Positions 46,422-56,582 of a DNA stretch of 64,000 nt are shown here, one piece after another. Made by a program: the position numbers and the translations under genes. The notes beneath the pieces were generated by a model. It was not told the DNA's origin and ran no database searches. It worked only from the letters and a program-made list of their open reading frames with translations. The stretch is from Oopsacas minuta (lineage: Eukaryota > Porifera > Hexactinellida > Lyssacinosida > Leucopsacidae): contig JAKMXF010000309.1 in assembly GCA_024704765.1 (NCBI GenBank), positions 62,001-126,000 on the forward strand, given 5' to 3'. The number at the start of each line of letters is the position of its first letter. Position 1 is the stretch's first letter.

Positions 46422-47963
46422 ATGAAATACCCAAAATTGAGATGGTTTGTGGAGGAAATGGGATTTCTCATTGTGTTAGCATTACCCGCATCAATAGAAT
46501 GCTTTACAGAAGGTTTACAGATGAAATTGAGTAATATTTACATCGGGAGAATTTCAAGGAACAATTTTTCTACAATGTTAAGCGCTCTGTTTATTGGTCA
46601 AACAGCTATTTCTCTAATATCCTATCCAATAGCTGAAGGGATAGCTTTGTATGTAAACATCCTATGCTCTCAGGCATATGGAGCAAAACAATACAAACTA
46701 GTGGGGTTCTATTTCCACAGAGCTCTACTAATGGCAACTCTAGTCTGCTTCCCTGTATTCACAATCTTGATTAGCGTCCGTCCTATCGTCTACTTGGTAT
46801 TCCAAGATTGGGAGTTAGCTGAGTATAGTGGTAGCTACACAGATATTCTATGTTTCGGTTATCCTGCATATTTGTATTATAAAATAGGAATTCGTTTCCT
46901 TCAAGCATTGAACATAGTTTGGGGTCCTGCATTGTATCTTCTCATAGGAATAACTCTGAATGGAATAATACAATATATTCTCATCTTTCAATACAATACG
47001 AATATACAAGGTGCAGCAGCTGGTTACGTCATAAGTAATTACTTAGTTGCACTTTTGGTATTCTCACACATACAACTCTCTCATGTACACAAGACAATTT
47101 CACATGAATGGAGTATTGAATTGATTTCTGACTGGTATCATACAAGTAAATATGCAATTTCGACCATCGTTCAAACTTTAGTTAGTTCTGCTCCATTAGT
47201 TATTTTACCTATATTAGCAATTGGTGTGTTTGCAAATGATAAGAGACAACTAGCCATTTACTCTATTATATACTCGATTGGATGGGTAACCAGCCTTGGA
47301 ACTATGGGATTCTCAAGTGCAATAACTGTTCGTGTTGGTAACTTGCTAGGAGCTGATGACCCAAAGAGAGCAAAGAAAGCCGCAATATTAGGTATCGTCG
47401 TAGGACAAGTACTATTGATTTTGGTTAATCTAGTACTGTTAGGTATAAGCGGACCATTGAGCCATCTCTTTACGACAGATACTGAATTTGCAAAGGAATT
47501 AAAATGGAATATCATTATATTTTCATTTGCACTCAACACTAACACAAACTTTATTGTGCAGGGCGTAATGAATGCTTGTTGTAAGCAAGGAATACAAACA
47601 GTTCTGAAATTCATTTTTCAAATAATATTCGCAACAATTGCCACATTCCTATTGGCGCATTTTGTTGAATGGAAAGCACTTAGCATAATTGTGCAATTCT
47701 CAGTTGGAAGTGCATTCTGCATGGTAATCGCTCTATTTATACTCTTTTGCAGTGATTGGAGAAAAATCGCACTAGTCGTCAACAGAAACACGAAAAAGAA
47801 CACTAGCACTGAAAAAGAGCTCAAAGGGTTCTTTCGGAATCCTTCTTTGTTTAAAATAATCCTTAGGTCAAAGGTAGGTATACTATCAAGGTATTTGACT
47901 TGTCTAGCTGTTTCTATTATAGTTTTCACCAGTATGTTAACACTAAAATTTACATATTTGTAA
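46422..47963 (+). CDS. MATE-family transporter 3 (513 aa)
   Basis: Intact and intronless, ATG to TAA. It has the full MATE landmarks as in copy 2: Q-A-Y-G-A...HRALLM, RFLQALNIVWGP, TVRVGNLLGADDPKRAKKA, VQGVMNACCKQG, and a C-terminal thirteenth helix. The N-terminus (MKYPKLRWFVEEMGFLIVLA) is the most distinct of the array. From residue about 57 to about 300 it is almost identical to copy 2 in DNA, whereas both ends differ. This is a mosaic pattern best explained by gene conversion. Head-to-head with copy 2. Confidence 0.93.
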   Translation: MKYPKLRWFVEEMGFLIVLALPASIECFTEGLQMKLSNIYIGRISRNNFSTMLSALFIGQTAISLISYPIAEGIALYVNILCSQAYGAKQYKLVGFYFHRALLMATLVCFPVFTILISVRPIVYLVFQDWELAEYSGSYTDILCFGYPAYLYYKIGIRFLQALNIVWGPALYLLIGITLNGIIQYILIFQYNTNIQGAAAGYVISNYLVALLVFSHIQLSHVHKTISHEWSIELISDWYHTSKYAISTIVQTLVSSAPLVILPILAIGVFANDKRQLAIYSIIYSIGWVTSLGTMGFSSAITVRVGNLLGADDPKRAKKAAILGIVVGQVLLILVNLVLLGISGPLSHLFTTDTEFAKELKWNIIIFSFALNTNTNFIVQGVMNACCKQGIQTVLKFIFQIIFATIATFLLAHFVEWKALSIIVQFSVGSAFCMVIALFILFCSDWRKIALVVNRNTKKNTSTEKELKGFFRNPSLFKIILRSKVGILSRYLTCLAVSIIVFTSMLTLKFTYL

Positions 47964-48919
47964 TATAGTTTGTATTTACGTGTATATATCATTTGACAAA
48001 TACCTAATTTGAAAATAATATCAAAATTTTCCATCACATACATAAGTGAGCTTATTTCAGGATTCGTATTACACGAAGCCCTCGTCGTTCGCGGTTTCGA
48101 CTATTCGTGGATGATATTTTTGGCTTGTTTTGTAGTTCTTGACTCATTCCTTCATATATTCGCGGTTATCACTACACATATCTGCGGTTTGATTGAAAAT
48201 TTCACAATTTATATAAATATTCTATATATACTCTTACTATCAAATGTACAGGTAACCTCAGAAATGCGGCACATTTGGAAGAAGTGCTTGTGCCGGATCC
48301 TCAGAGGTTGTCGTATTTCGGAGGTTGCCCCTATATAGTAACACATTATATGAAGGTCAATCAGGAAAATGGTTTTGTGTCGTATTTCAGAGGTTTACTT
48401 GTATAGATTTCGAACCTTCCATTAGCATTAGACATATCAATCACTAGCTCACAAGTGCCTAAAAGCAGTTCTTACTTCTTTACAGTCTGAGCAATAAAAT
48501 AAATAAAGAAAAAACCGGCTGTACTCTATAACTGGGTGGAACATAGGTCCCCTTTTTAGTAGAGTTGAAATAGAGTTTACTTTTTAGAACACGACCGAAT
48601 CCGAAAAACTGAACACAATTCCAATTCTAGAGTAGAGATATTTCTAGAAACTCTGTGATTGGAACAGCCCAAATTCAAACTAGAATCGGGATACAGACAC
48701 AAGAATTGAATATCAGAACAGGAGCAGTAAGAGTTACAAAGAATAATAAGTCTTTAAGTCAAAGTAATGATTCAGAAGCGTTGTAACAGTAATAAGATTA
48801 TGCAGGATAAGAATTGAAAACATGAGAGATACCATGAGGTATGAAAGGGAATTTAAATCAATAAAAGTCTATATATATAAAGAAAACTTGGTAATGATCA
48901 GAAAGGCTTGTTAATAGCC
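47964..48919. other. Spacer downstream of MATE 3
   Basis: No gene. It contains the 157-bp MITE at 48247-48403. The open frame at 48009-48338 overlaps the MITE and is not a gene. Confidence 0.5.
48247..48403 (+). mobile_element. Pogo/Tc1-like MITE
   Basis: Ends TACAGGTAACCTCAGAAATG and the inverted TATTTCAGAGGTTTACTTGTA, with TA at both termini. 157 bp, non-coding. Confidence 0.75.
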
Positions 48920-49287
48920 ATGAAATTAGAAGTACTAAAAGATAATTGAATTTTGGAAGAAATACTATACCTTTTCGCTTTAGCACTCCCCACCTATATA
49001 GAATGCTTTACAGAAGGATTACAGATGAAATTGAGTAATGTATTCATTGGAAGAACCTCTGGGAAGAATATTGAAATATTAATAAGTGCCATGTTTATTG
49101 GTCAAACAGCATTTTCTATAATTAACTATCCGATAGCTGAGGGGATTGCAGTATACGTCAACATACTATGCTCTCAGGCGTATGGAGCAAAACAATACAA
49201 ATAAGTCGGACTCTACTTCTACAGAGCCCTATTCATGTCAGCTCTCACCTGTATATGTCGCAAACTACAAATAAAATAATTAAAACT
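48920..49287 (+). pseudogene. MATE transporter fragment, truncated at a palindrome edge
   Basis: ATG at 48920 opens MKLEVLKDN, then TGA replaces the conserved Trp codon 10. The rest of the N-terminal quarter follows (ILEEILYLFALALPTYIECF, QAYGAKQYK), then TAA in place of a Gln codon, then VGLYFYRALFMSALTCI. At about 49256-49260 the sequence jumps to the last codons of a different MATE gene (RKLQIK and stop), equal to the 3' end of the copy at 56583. The jump coincides with the outer edge of inverted duplication 2. Two nonsense codons plus the truncation make this clearly dead. Confidence 0.88.
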
Positions 49288-49369
49288 TGCTCGAATATAT
49301 TATCTTTGCATTTTGAGTTTTGACAATATTTTCGATATGATGTTTTAAAATTTCTAAATATCACAAGAT

Positions 49370-49985
49370 TCTAACAGAATTTTATGTAGAAATATATTGC
49401 AGGGTTGTCGTAGGAATGAGAATAGTTTGGCATATAGCAGTGATGTCCAAAAATAAAAGCAAGATAGTGATTAGATTTCAACATGTTGTTAGGGGTAATT
49501 GGGTACGTAAAGTACGATTTTGAGATTTTGAGAGTCTGAAAGTTACAAATTCCCAGATTCATCATATGAATAATGATATTTTCACAAATTTTTGCATTTT
49601 TGTTCAACTGCTAGTCAAGTATAATCGAGTATGCAGATACCAATATTGACATTTCCAAATCTCTGACTCAGTGATTAATCATATTTAGACACCATTTTGC
49701 ACATATTTCAAATTGATGGTAGATAAATCATTTTCAAATGTTAGACAGGGGTAATTGCAGGGTCATTATTCAGAATTTAATCCATAGGATTTCAGGATGG
49801 ACTTGAAAATTATGTAGGGGACGAATAATATTGAATATCCTGAAACATTTTCCAGATCCAGGGCCCAAAAGCAGTCAGGGTCTGGGGCATTGCGGCATCT
49901 ACATGGGGATTAAGGTGGGCATTCCCCCCATGAAAAGAACAAAACACCTTACCCTGACCTGCACTACCAGTCTGTCGGCTGGACA
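49370..49985 (-). repeat. Dispersed repeat R1, mirror copy
   Basis: Reverse complement of 55850-56440. Head motif CTGCACTACCAGTCTG lies at the right end, with CATATGAATAATGATATTTTC units at the left. Confidence 0.75.
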
Positions 49986-50208
49986 CTTTTTAGTATAGCG
50001 AAGAGAGAGACTCAATATTTTTTCAAAGGGAGAGCTCCAAAATTTATCTAACGCTCTTTATACTCAATACTGTAAAATTGGTTGAGCTTATCAATCTTAA
50101 CAAAAAATGGCATTCAAATCTTTGGAAAATGAATTTACCTTGCACTCAACTCGCTAGTGCCGATTTATTCCTATAGCTACACGTAATATCATAGAATATA
50201 GAGTGGAG

Positions 50209-50387
50209 TCTCCCATAACGGACACTCCAAGAAGCGAACAATCCCTCTACAACGGACAAACCTCCTGAAACGGAATGAATTAGTAACATAAATGTATTAC
50301 TTTAGCAGTCTCCAAGAAACGGACAAGTCCCTGAGAGGGACAGGAACGATGTCTCCAACGTGTCCGTTATTCAGAGACTCTACTGTA
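50209..50387 (+). mobile_element. Pogo/Tc1-like MITE, left-arm copy
   Basis: Ends TAGAGTGGAGTCTCCCATAA and the inverted TTATTCAGAGACTCTACTGTA, with repeated AACGGAC/GTCCGTT inside. It is mirrored at 55442-55630, so it was present before the inverted duplication. Confidence 0.8.
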
Positions 50388-50592
50388 GGTGAAAATATGG
50401 GAGTGGTGAGATTATTGGAAAGTAAGTGAGCGAGAGTGCTAGAATTATCGGAAACAGAACGCAAGCGCAAACATGGCGCTCTTCTGTCAACACAGGTACC
50501 ATGGGGGACGAGTTACCATTTATGTATTTAATCCTCATCAATTTACAAATCAGAGTACTATTAGATAATACATAGAGCAGAGTACCATAGAA

Positions 50593-52128
50593 CTATCTAA
50601 GGACCAGTATAGTAGTAAAACCTGTAATAGAAACAGCTAGACAAATGAGATACCTTGATAGTATAAATGCCTTTGAGCTAAGGATTAGTTTAATCAAGGT
50701 AAGATTTTGAAATATACGTTGGGGCTCTTTTTCAGTGCTAGTATTCGTTTCCGTATTTGTCTTGACAACCGAAGCAATCTTTCTCCAATCACTGCAAAAG
50801 AGTATGAAGAGATCGATTACCATGACAAAGGCAGTATTGATCGTATACTGAACGAAAATACTTTGTGCTTTCCATTCAACAAAATTTACTAACAAGAATG
50901 TTGCAATTGTTCCAAGAAATATTTGAAAAATGAACTTCAATGCTGTGTGTATTCTTTGTTTACAACAGGCATTCATGACGCCCTGGATAATATAGTTCGA
51001 CATACAATTGAGGAAGAATGATAACCACATGATGTTCCATTTTAATTCTTTTGCAAAGTCAGTATCTGTAGTAAAGAGATGGCTCAATGGTTCGCTTATA
51101 CTTAACAGTACTAGATTAATCAAAGTCAATAGAAGTTGACCAACGACGATACCTAAAATCGTGATTTTCTTTGCTCTTCTTGGATTATCGGCTCCTAACA
51201 AATTACCAACACGAACTGTCATAGCACTTGAAAATCCCATTGCTCCCAGACAGAAAACCCATCCAATCGAGTATAAAATAGAGTAAATGGCTAGTTGTCT
51301 CTTATCGTTAGCAAACACACCAATTGCTAATATAGGTAAAATAGCTAATGGAGCAGAACTAACTAAAGTTTGAATGATGGTAGAAATTGCATATTTACTT
51401 GTATGATACCAGTCAGAAATCAATTCAGTACCCCATTCATGTGAAATTGTCTTGTGTACATGAGAGAGTTGTATGTGTGAGAATACTAAAACTGCAACTA
51501 AGTAATTACTTATGACGTAACCAGCTGCTGCACCTTGTATATTCGTATTGTATTGAAAGATGAGAATATATTGTATTATTCCATTCAGAGTTATTCCTAT
51601 AAGAAGATACAATACTGGAGCCCAAACTATGTTCAATGCTTGAAGGAAACGAATTCCTATTTTATAGTACAAATACGCAGGATAACCGAAACATAGGATA
51701 TCTGTGTAGCTACCACTATACTCAGCTAACTCCCAATCTTGGAATATCAAGTAGACGATAGGACGGACGCTAATCAAGATTGTGAATACAGGGAAGCAGA
51801 CTAGAGTTGCCATTAGTAGAGCTCTGTGGAAATAGAACCCCACTAGTTTGTATTGTTTTGCTCCATATGCCTGAGAGCATAGGATGTTTACATACAAAGC
51901 TATCCCTTCAGCTATTGGATAGGATATTAGAGAAGTAGCTGTTTGACCAATAAACAGAGCGCTTAACAATATTTCAATATTATTCCCTGAGCTTCTCCCA
52001 ATGAGTATATTACTCACTTTCATATGCAATCCTTCTGTAAAGCATTCTACTGACACAGGTATTGCTAATACTAAAAGGAATACTATCTCTTCCAAGATCC
52101 AATTAATTTTTCGAACTTCAAATTTCAT
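50593..52128 (-). CDS. MATE-family transporter 4 (511 aa from conserved Met)
   Basis: Intact and intronless. The frame is open 36 codons further upstream (to 52236), but those codons correspond to what is non-coding 5' flank in other copies, so I choose the Met in IMKFEVRKINWILEE. It has all MATE landmarks: GLHMKVSN, CSQAYGAKQYKLVGFYFHRA, RFLQALNIVWAP, TVRVGNLLGADNPRRAKK, IQGVMNACCKQR and a thirteenth helix. Mirror partner of copy 5 within inverted duplication 2. From about residue 50 to 130 its sequence follows copies 2 and 3 rather than its mirror partner, a mosaic. Confidence 0.92.
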   Translation of the reverse strand: MKFEVRKINWILEEIVFLLVLAIPVSVECFTEGLHMKVSNILIGRSSGNNIEILLSALFIGQTATSLISYPIAEGIALYVNILCSQAYGAKQYKLVGFYFHRALLMATLVCFPVFTILISVRPIVYLIFQDWELAEYSGSYTDILCFGYPAYLYYKIGIRFLQALNIVWAPVLYLLIGITLNGIIQYILIFQYNTNIQGAAAGYVISNYLVAVLVFSHIQLSHVHKTISHEWGTELISDWYHTSKYAISTIIQTLVSSAPLAILPILAIGVFANDKRQLAIYSILYSIGWVFCLGAMGFSSAMTVRVGNLLGADNPRRAKKITILGIVVGQLLLTLINLVLLSISEPLSHLFTTDTDFAKELKWNIMWLSFFLNCMSNYIIQGVMNACCKQRIHTALKFIFQIFLGTIATFLLVNFVEWKAQSIFVQYTINTAFVMVIDLFILFCSDWRKIASVVKTNTETNTSTEKEPQRIFQNLTLIKLILSSKAFILSRYLICLAVSITGFTTILVLR

Positions 52129-52332
52129 GATTCTTACTACATTGCCTATACCAACGTGAACTTTCTTTATATATGAACTATTTGATTCAATTTCTCTTGC
52201 ATAAAATTGTATTCGTAACTTTCTAAATTCTTTCATTTTATCATTGCTGCTATTTGGATTTGAAAACTTATTATTTTATTACATTAAACTCATGAGTTCG
52301 ATACTCAATTATAATTCATTCATTTTATTTCC

Positions 52333-52461
52333 CCAATGAGTATATTATTCACTTTCATCTGTAGTCATTCTGTAATGCATTCTTTGACACAGGTATTCCT
52401 AATACTAAAAGGAATACTATCTCTTCAAATATTCAATTCGTTAATGAACATCTAATTTCAT
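52333..52461 (-). pseudogene. MATE 5' relic upstream of copy 4
   Basis: About 130 bp recognisable as the first 45 or so codons of a MATE gene (start ATGAAATTAGATGTTCATTA, then GCCTGTGTC-like and CCAATGAGTATATTA parts), with stops and small deletions. The same relic lies about 200 bp upstream of copies 7 and 8. Confidence 0.7.
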
Positions 52462-52539
52462 GATTATTACTATATTATCAATTCTAAAGTGAATTTTCTT
52501 TATATTTGAACTATTTGATTCAATTATCATGCACCCACA

Positions 52540-53085
52540 TAAGTATTTTACGTTCTTTATTCCTGTTTCAATTATACTTGCATTTATTTTAAGGTTCTCG
52601 AACAGCGATGATCGTTCCCAATGATGTGCACTATTTTGTATTGAAATACCCCTACAACATCAAAAGGATACTTCAATAATTCTTAAAATGTGACCTTTCT
52701 ATTAAACTAGTACTAATTGAAGTACATTAAGGCGAACGATCATCGCCCGTCAGACAAACTCAATTTTTATCTGTAACCCATGAGCTCGAAACTCACTCAC
52801 AATATTTTCATTTCATATTTTCTAACTGATGATTCTACATAGGATTCCCATGGGGACGTTCCATTGGGAATCCTGTGTGAATACTGTGAAAATCGAATGG
52901 GAATCCATTGGGGAAAATGAAATCATAAAACCGATAAATGACTAGACAATAGATGAGAATTCAATATTGAAAAGAATTATATCAGTTAGAAAAAATGAAA
53001 TGAATGTATTGTAAGTAAGTTTCGACCTCATGGGTTACAGATCAAATACGAGTTTGTCAAACGGGCGATGATCGTTTGCCTCGTT
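52540..53085. repeat. Foldback element FB between MATE 4 and MATE 5
   Basis: The left part (GGTTCTCGAACAGCGATGAT ... CGAACGATCATCGCCCGTCA ... ACCCATGAGCTCGAAACTC) is matched in inverted form by 52980-53080 (CATGGGTTACAGATC ... GGGCGATGATCGTTT). The centre near 52,880 reads GATTCCCATGGGG ... CATTGGGAATCCTGTGTG. Related foldbacks are at 59000-59410 and 62740-63890, each between divergent MATE genes. Confidence 0.75.
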
Positions 53086-53480
53086 AAATATGTCGAGCCG
53101 ACAGACTGGTAGTACAGCTCAGGGTTGTGTGGTTTTTTCTTCAGGGTGGGCATGCCCCCTTAATCCCCATATAGATGCCGCAATGCCCCAGACCCTGACT
53201 GATTTTAGGCTCCTGGATCTGATAAATATTTCAGGATATTCAATATTATTCGTCCCCTTATGTACTTCTTGTTCTATCCTGAAATCCAATGGATTGAATT
53301 ATAAATAATGACCCTGCAATTACCCCTGTCTAACTTTTGAAACGAAAATTCTAGCATCGTTTTGAATTATATGCAAAAAGTGCGAAAAAGTGAAAATTGG
53401 AATATACAAACTCGGTAACCTTTGCATTGAAGCTAAACGAAATCTCTAGTATGACTGAATAATGTGCAAAAAGTTATGAT
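53085..53480 (+). repeat. Dispersed repeat R1, spacer copy
   Basis: Starts GCCGACAGACTGGTAGTACA. It has the shared CAGGATATTCAATATTATTC and GCAATTACCCCTGTCTAAC parts. It lies next to the inner edge of the right arm. Confidence 0.7.
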
Positions 53481-53700
53481 AAGTGAGTGAGTAATATACT
53501 CATTGGAGGAATGAATTGTATTGAGTATCGAACTCATGGGTTTAAGATAATAAAATAATAAGTTTTCAAATCCAAATATCTGCACTGATAAAATGAAAGA
53601 ATTTAGAAAGTTACGAATACAATTTTATGCAAGAGAATTTGCATCAAATAGTTCATATATAAAGAAAATTCACATTGGTATAGGTAATATAGTAATAATC

Positions 53701-55236
53701 ATGAAATTAAACCTTCTAAAAATTAATTGGATCTTGGAAGAGATAGCATTCCTTTTAGTATTAGCAATACCTGTGTCAGTAGAATGCTTTACAGAAGGAT
53801 TGCATATGAAAGTGAGTAATATACTCATTGGACGATCATCAGGGAATAATATAGCATTATTGATAAGTGCTCTATTTATCGGCCAAACAGTTACTTCCAT
53901 TATCTCGTATCCAATAGCTGAAGGGAGCGCTATATACGTCAACATACTATGCTCTCAGGCGTATGGAGCAAAACAATACAAACAAGTAGGACTCTACTTC
54001 TACAGAGCTCTATTCATGTCAGCTCTCACCTACATACCAGTATTCACAATATTGATTAGTATCCGTCCTATCGTCTACTTGTTATTTCAAGATGGGGAGT
54101 TAGCTGAGTATAGTGGTAGCTACACAGATATCCTATGTTTCGGTTATCCTGCATATTTGTATTATAAAATAGGAATTCGTTTCCTTCAAGCATTGAACAT
54201 AGTTTGGACTCCAGTATTGTATCTTCTCATAGGAATAACTCTGAATGGAATAATACAATATATTCTCATCTTTCAATACAATACGAATATACAAGGTGCA
54301 GCAGCTGGTTACGTCATAAGTAATTACTTAGTTGCAGTTTTAGTATTCTCACACATACAACTCTCTCATGTACACAAGACAATTTCACATGAATGGAGTA
54401 TTGAATTGATTTCTGACTGGTATCATACAAGTAAATATGCAATTTCTACCATCGTTCAAACTTTAGGTAGTTCTGCTCCATTAGCTATTTTACCTATATT
54501 AGCAATTGGTGTGTTTGCTAACGATAAGAGACAACTAGCCATTTACTCTATTTTATACTCGATTGTATGGGTTTTTAGTATGGGAGCAATGGGATTTTCA
54601 AGTGCTATGACAGTTCGTGTTGGTAATTTGTTAGGAGCCGATAATCCAAGAAGAGCAAAGAAAATCACGATTTTAGGTATCGTCGTTGGTCAACTTCTAT
54701 TGACTTTGATTAATCTAGTACTGTTAAGTATAAGCGAACCATTGAGCCATCTCTTTACTACAGATACTGACTTTGCAAAAGAATTAAAATGGAACATCAT
54801 GTGGTTATCATTCTTCCTCAATTGTATGTCGAACTTTATTATCCAGGGCGTCATGAATGCCTGTTGTAAACAAAGAATACACACAACATTGAAGTTTATT
54901 TTTCAAATATTTCTTGGAACAATTGCAACATTCTTGTTAGTAAATTTTGTTGAATGGAAAGCACAAAGTATTTTCGTTCAGTATACGATCAATACTGCCT
55001 TTGTCATGGTAATCGATCTCTTCATACTCTTTTGCAGTGATTGGAGAAAGATTGCTTCGGTTGTCAAGACAAATACGGAAACGAATACTAGCACTGAAAA
55101 AGAGCCCCAACGTATATTTCAAAATCTTACCTTGATTAAACTAATCCTTAGCTCAAAGGCATTTATACTATCAAGGTATCTCATTTGTCTAGCTGTTTCT
55201 ATTACAGGTTTTACTACTATACTGGTCCTTAGATAG
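53701..55236 (+). CDS. MATE-family transporter 5 (511 aa from conserved Met)
   Basis: Intact and intronless. The frame is open from 53593, but I choose the conserved Met (MKLNLLKINWILEE) as for copy 4. All MATE landmarks are present. It is the mirror partner of copy 4: the C-terminal two thirds differ by only a handful of residues, and the first 45 residues agree. Between them, residues about 50-130 (QTVTSIISYPIAEGSAIYV, KQVGLYFYRALFMSALTYIP) follow copies 6 and 7 instead. One oddity is Gly where every other copy has Trp in FQDWELAEY. The functional role is as for other MATEs. Confidence 0.92.
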   Translation: MKLNLLKINWILEEIAFLLVLAIPVSVECFTEGLHMKVSNILIGRSSGNNIALLISALFIGQTVTSIISYPIAEGSAIYVNILCSQAYGAKQYKQVGLYFYRALFMSALTYIPVFTILISIRPIVYLLFQDGELAEYSGSYTDILCFGYPAYLYYKIGIRFLQALNIVWTPVLYLLIGITLNGIIQYILIFQYNTNIQGAAAGYVISNYLVAVLVFSHIQLSHVHKTISHEWSIELISDWYHTSKYAISTIVQTLGSSAPLAILPILAIGVFANDKRQLAIYSILYSIVWVFSMGAMGFSSAMTVRVGNLLGADNPRRAKKITILGIVVGQLLLTLINLVLLSISEPLSHLFTTDTDFAKELKWNIMWLSFFLNCMSNFIIQGVMNACCKQRIHTTLKFIFQIFLGTIATFLLVNFVEWKAQSIFVQYTINTAFVMVIDLFILFCSDWRKIASVVKTNTETNTSTEKEPQRIFQNLTLIKLILSSKAFILSRYLICLAVSITGFTTILVLR

Positions 55237-55441
55237 TTCTATGGTACTCTGCTCTATGTATTATCTAATAGTACTCTGATTTGTAAATTGATGAGGATTA
55301 AATACATAAATGGTAACTCGTCCCCCATGGTACCTGTGTTGACAGAAGAGCGCCATGTTTGCGCTTGCGTTCTGTTTCCGATAATTCTAGCACTCTCGCT
55401 CACTTACTTTCCAATAATCTCACCACTCCCATATTTTCACC

Positions 55442-55630
55442 TACAGTAGAGTCTCTGAATAACGGACACGTTGGAGACATCGTTCCTGTCCCTCTCAGGG
55501 ACTTGTCCGTTTCTTGGAGACTGCTAAAGTAATACATTTATGTTACTAATTCATTCCGTTTCAGGAGGTTTGTCCGTTGTAGAGGGATTGTTCGCTTCTT
55601 GGAGTGTCCGTTATGGGAGACTCCACTCTA
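55442..55630 (-). mobile_element. Pogo/Tc1-like MITE, right-arm copy
   Basis: Mirror of 50209-50387, with the same inverted ends and internal GTCCGTT motifs. Confidence 0.8.
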
Positions 55631-55849
55631 TATTCTATGATATTACGTGTAGCTATAGGAATAAATCGGCACTAGCGAGTTGAGTGCAAGGTAAATTCAT
55701 TTTCCAAAGATTTGAATGCCATTTTTTGTTAAGATTGATAAGCTCAACCAATTTTACAGTATTGAGTATAAAGAGCGTTAGATAAATTTTGGAGCTCTCC
55801 CTTTGAAAAAATATTGAGTCTCTCTCTTCGCTATACTAAAAAGTGTCCA

Positions 55850-56440
55850 GCCGACAGACTGGTAGTGCAGGTCAGGGTAAGGTGTTTTGTTCTTTTCATG
55901 GGGGGAATGCCCACCTTAATCCCCATGTAGATGCCGCAATGCCCCAGACCCTGACTGCTTTTGGGCCCTGGATCTGGAAAATGTTTCAGGATATTCAATA
56001 TTATTCGTCCCCTACATAATTTTCAAGTCCATCCTGAAATCCTATGGATTAAATTCTGAATAATGACCCTGCAATTACCCCTGTCTAACATTTGAAAATG
56101 ATTTATCTACCATCAATTTGAAATATGTGCAAAAGGTGTGAAAATATGATTAATCATATGATAAATCATGTAGATATAGATTTGAAATGTAAAATTTGAA
56201 ATATACAAACTCTGTAACCTCTGAATTGCAGCTAAACGAAATCTCTAGTATGGCTGAATAATTTGCAAAAAGTTGTGAAAATATGATTATTCATATGATA
56301 AATCTGTGAATTTGTAACTTTCAGACTCTCAAAATCTCAAAATCGTACTTTACGTACCCAATTACCCCTAACAACATGTTGAAATCTAATCTCTAGCTTG
56401 CTTTTTTATTTGGACATCACTGCTATGTACAAAATGATTC
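55850..56440 (+). repeat. Dispersed repeat R1, right-arm copy
   Basis: Starts CCGACAGACTGGTAGTGCAG. Its later part carries three imperfect units with TCTAGC or a variant, GTGTGAAAATATGATTAATC and CATATGATAAAT. It is the mirror of 49370-49985. Confidence 0.75.
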
Positions 56441-56582
56441 TCATTCCTACGACAACCCTGAAATATATTTCTACGTGGAAATTCTGTTAGAATCTTGTGA
56501 TATTTAGAAATTTTAAAACATCATATCGAAAATATTGTCTAAAACTCAAAATGCAAAGATAATATATTCGAGCAAGTTTTAA

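Larger units (their letters stand above)
49260..52353 (+). repeat. Large inverted duplication 2, left arm
   Basis: Near-identical reverse complement of 53486-56602. It includes a MATE gene, its 3' flank, a pogo-like MITE, an R1 repeat copy and the last codons of another MATE gene at the outer edge. The centre is near 52,930 and the spacer is about 1.1 kb. Confidence 0.92.

Noticed and set aside
48009-48338. A 109-codon open frame downstream of MATE 3
   Set aside because: It overlaps the MITE at 48247-48403 and has no domain or codon bias.
17905-48949. Alternative genetic code or programmed TGA readthrough (TGA in 7TM copy 6 and in place of Trp at 48947-48949)
   Set aside because: Intact genes use TGG for that Trp, and MATE copy 7 uses TGA as its normal stop. 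Ordinary nonsense mutations are simpler.
50593-55236. The 36-codon N-terminal extensions of MATE copies 4 and 5 as real protein
   Set aside because: The same bases are non-coding upstream flank in copies 7 and 8 and at the window end, where they contain stops. Alignment of all copies starts at the MK-xx-W-I-L-E-E methionine.
55850-55900. A tRNA-like head in repeat R1 (GACTGGTAGTGCAG)
   Set aside because: No convincing A and B boxes at the right spacing and no cloverleaf; no tRNA gene is supported anywhere in the window.
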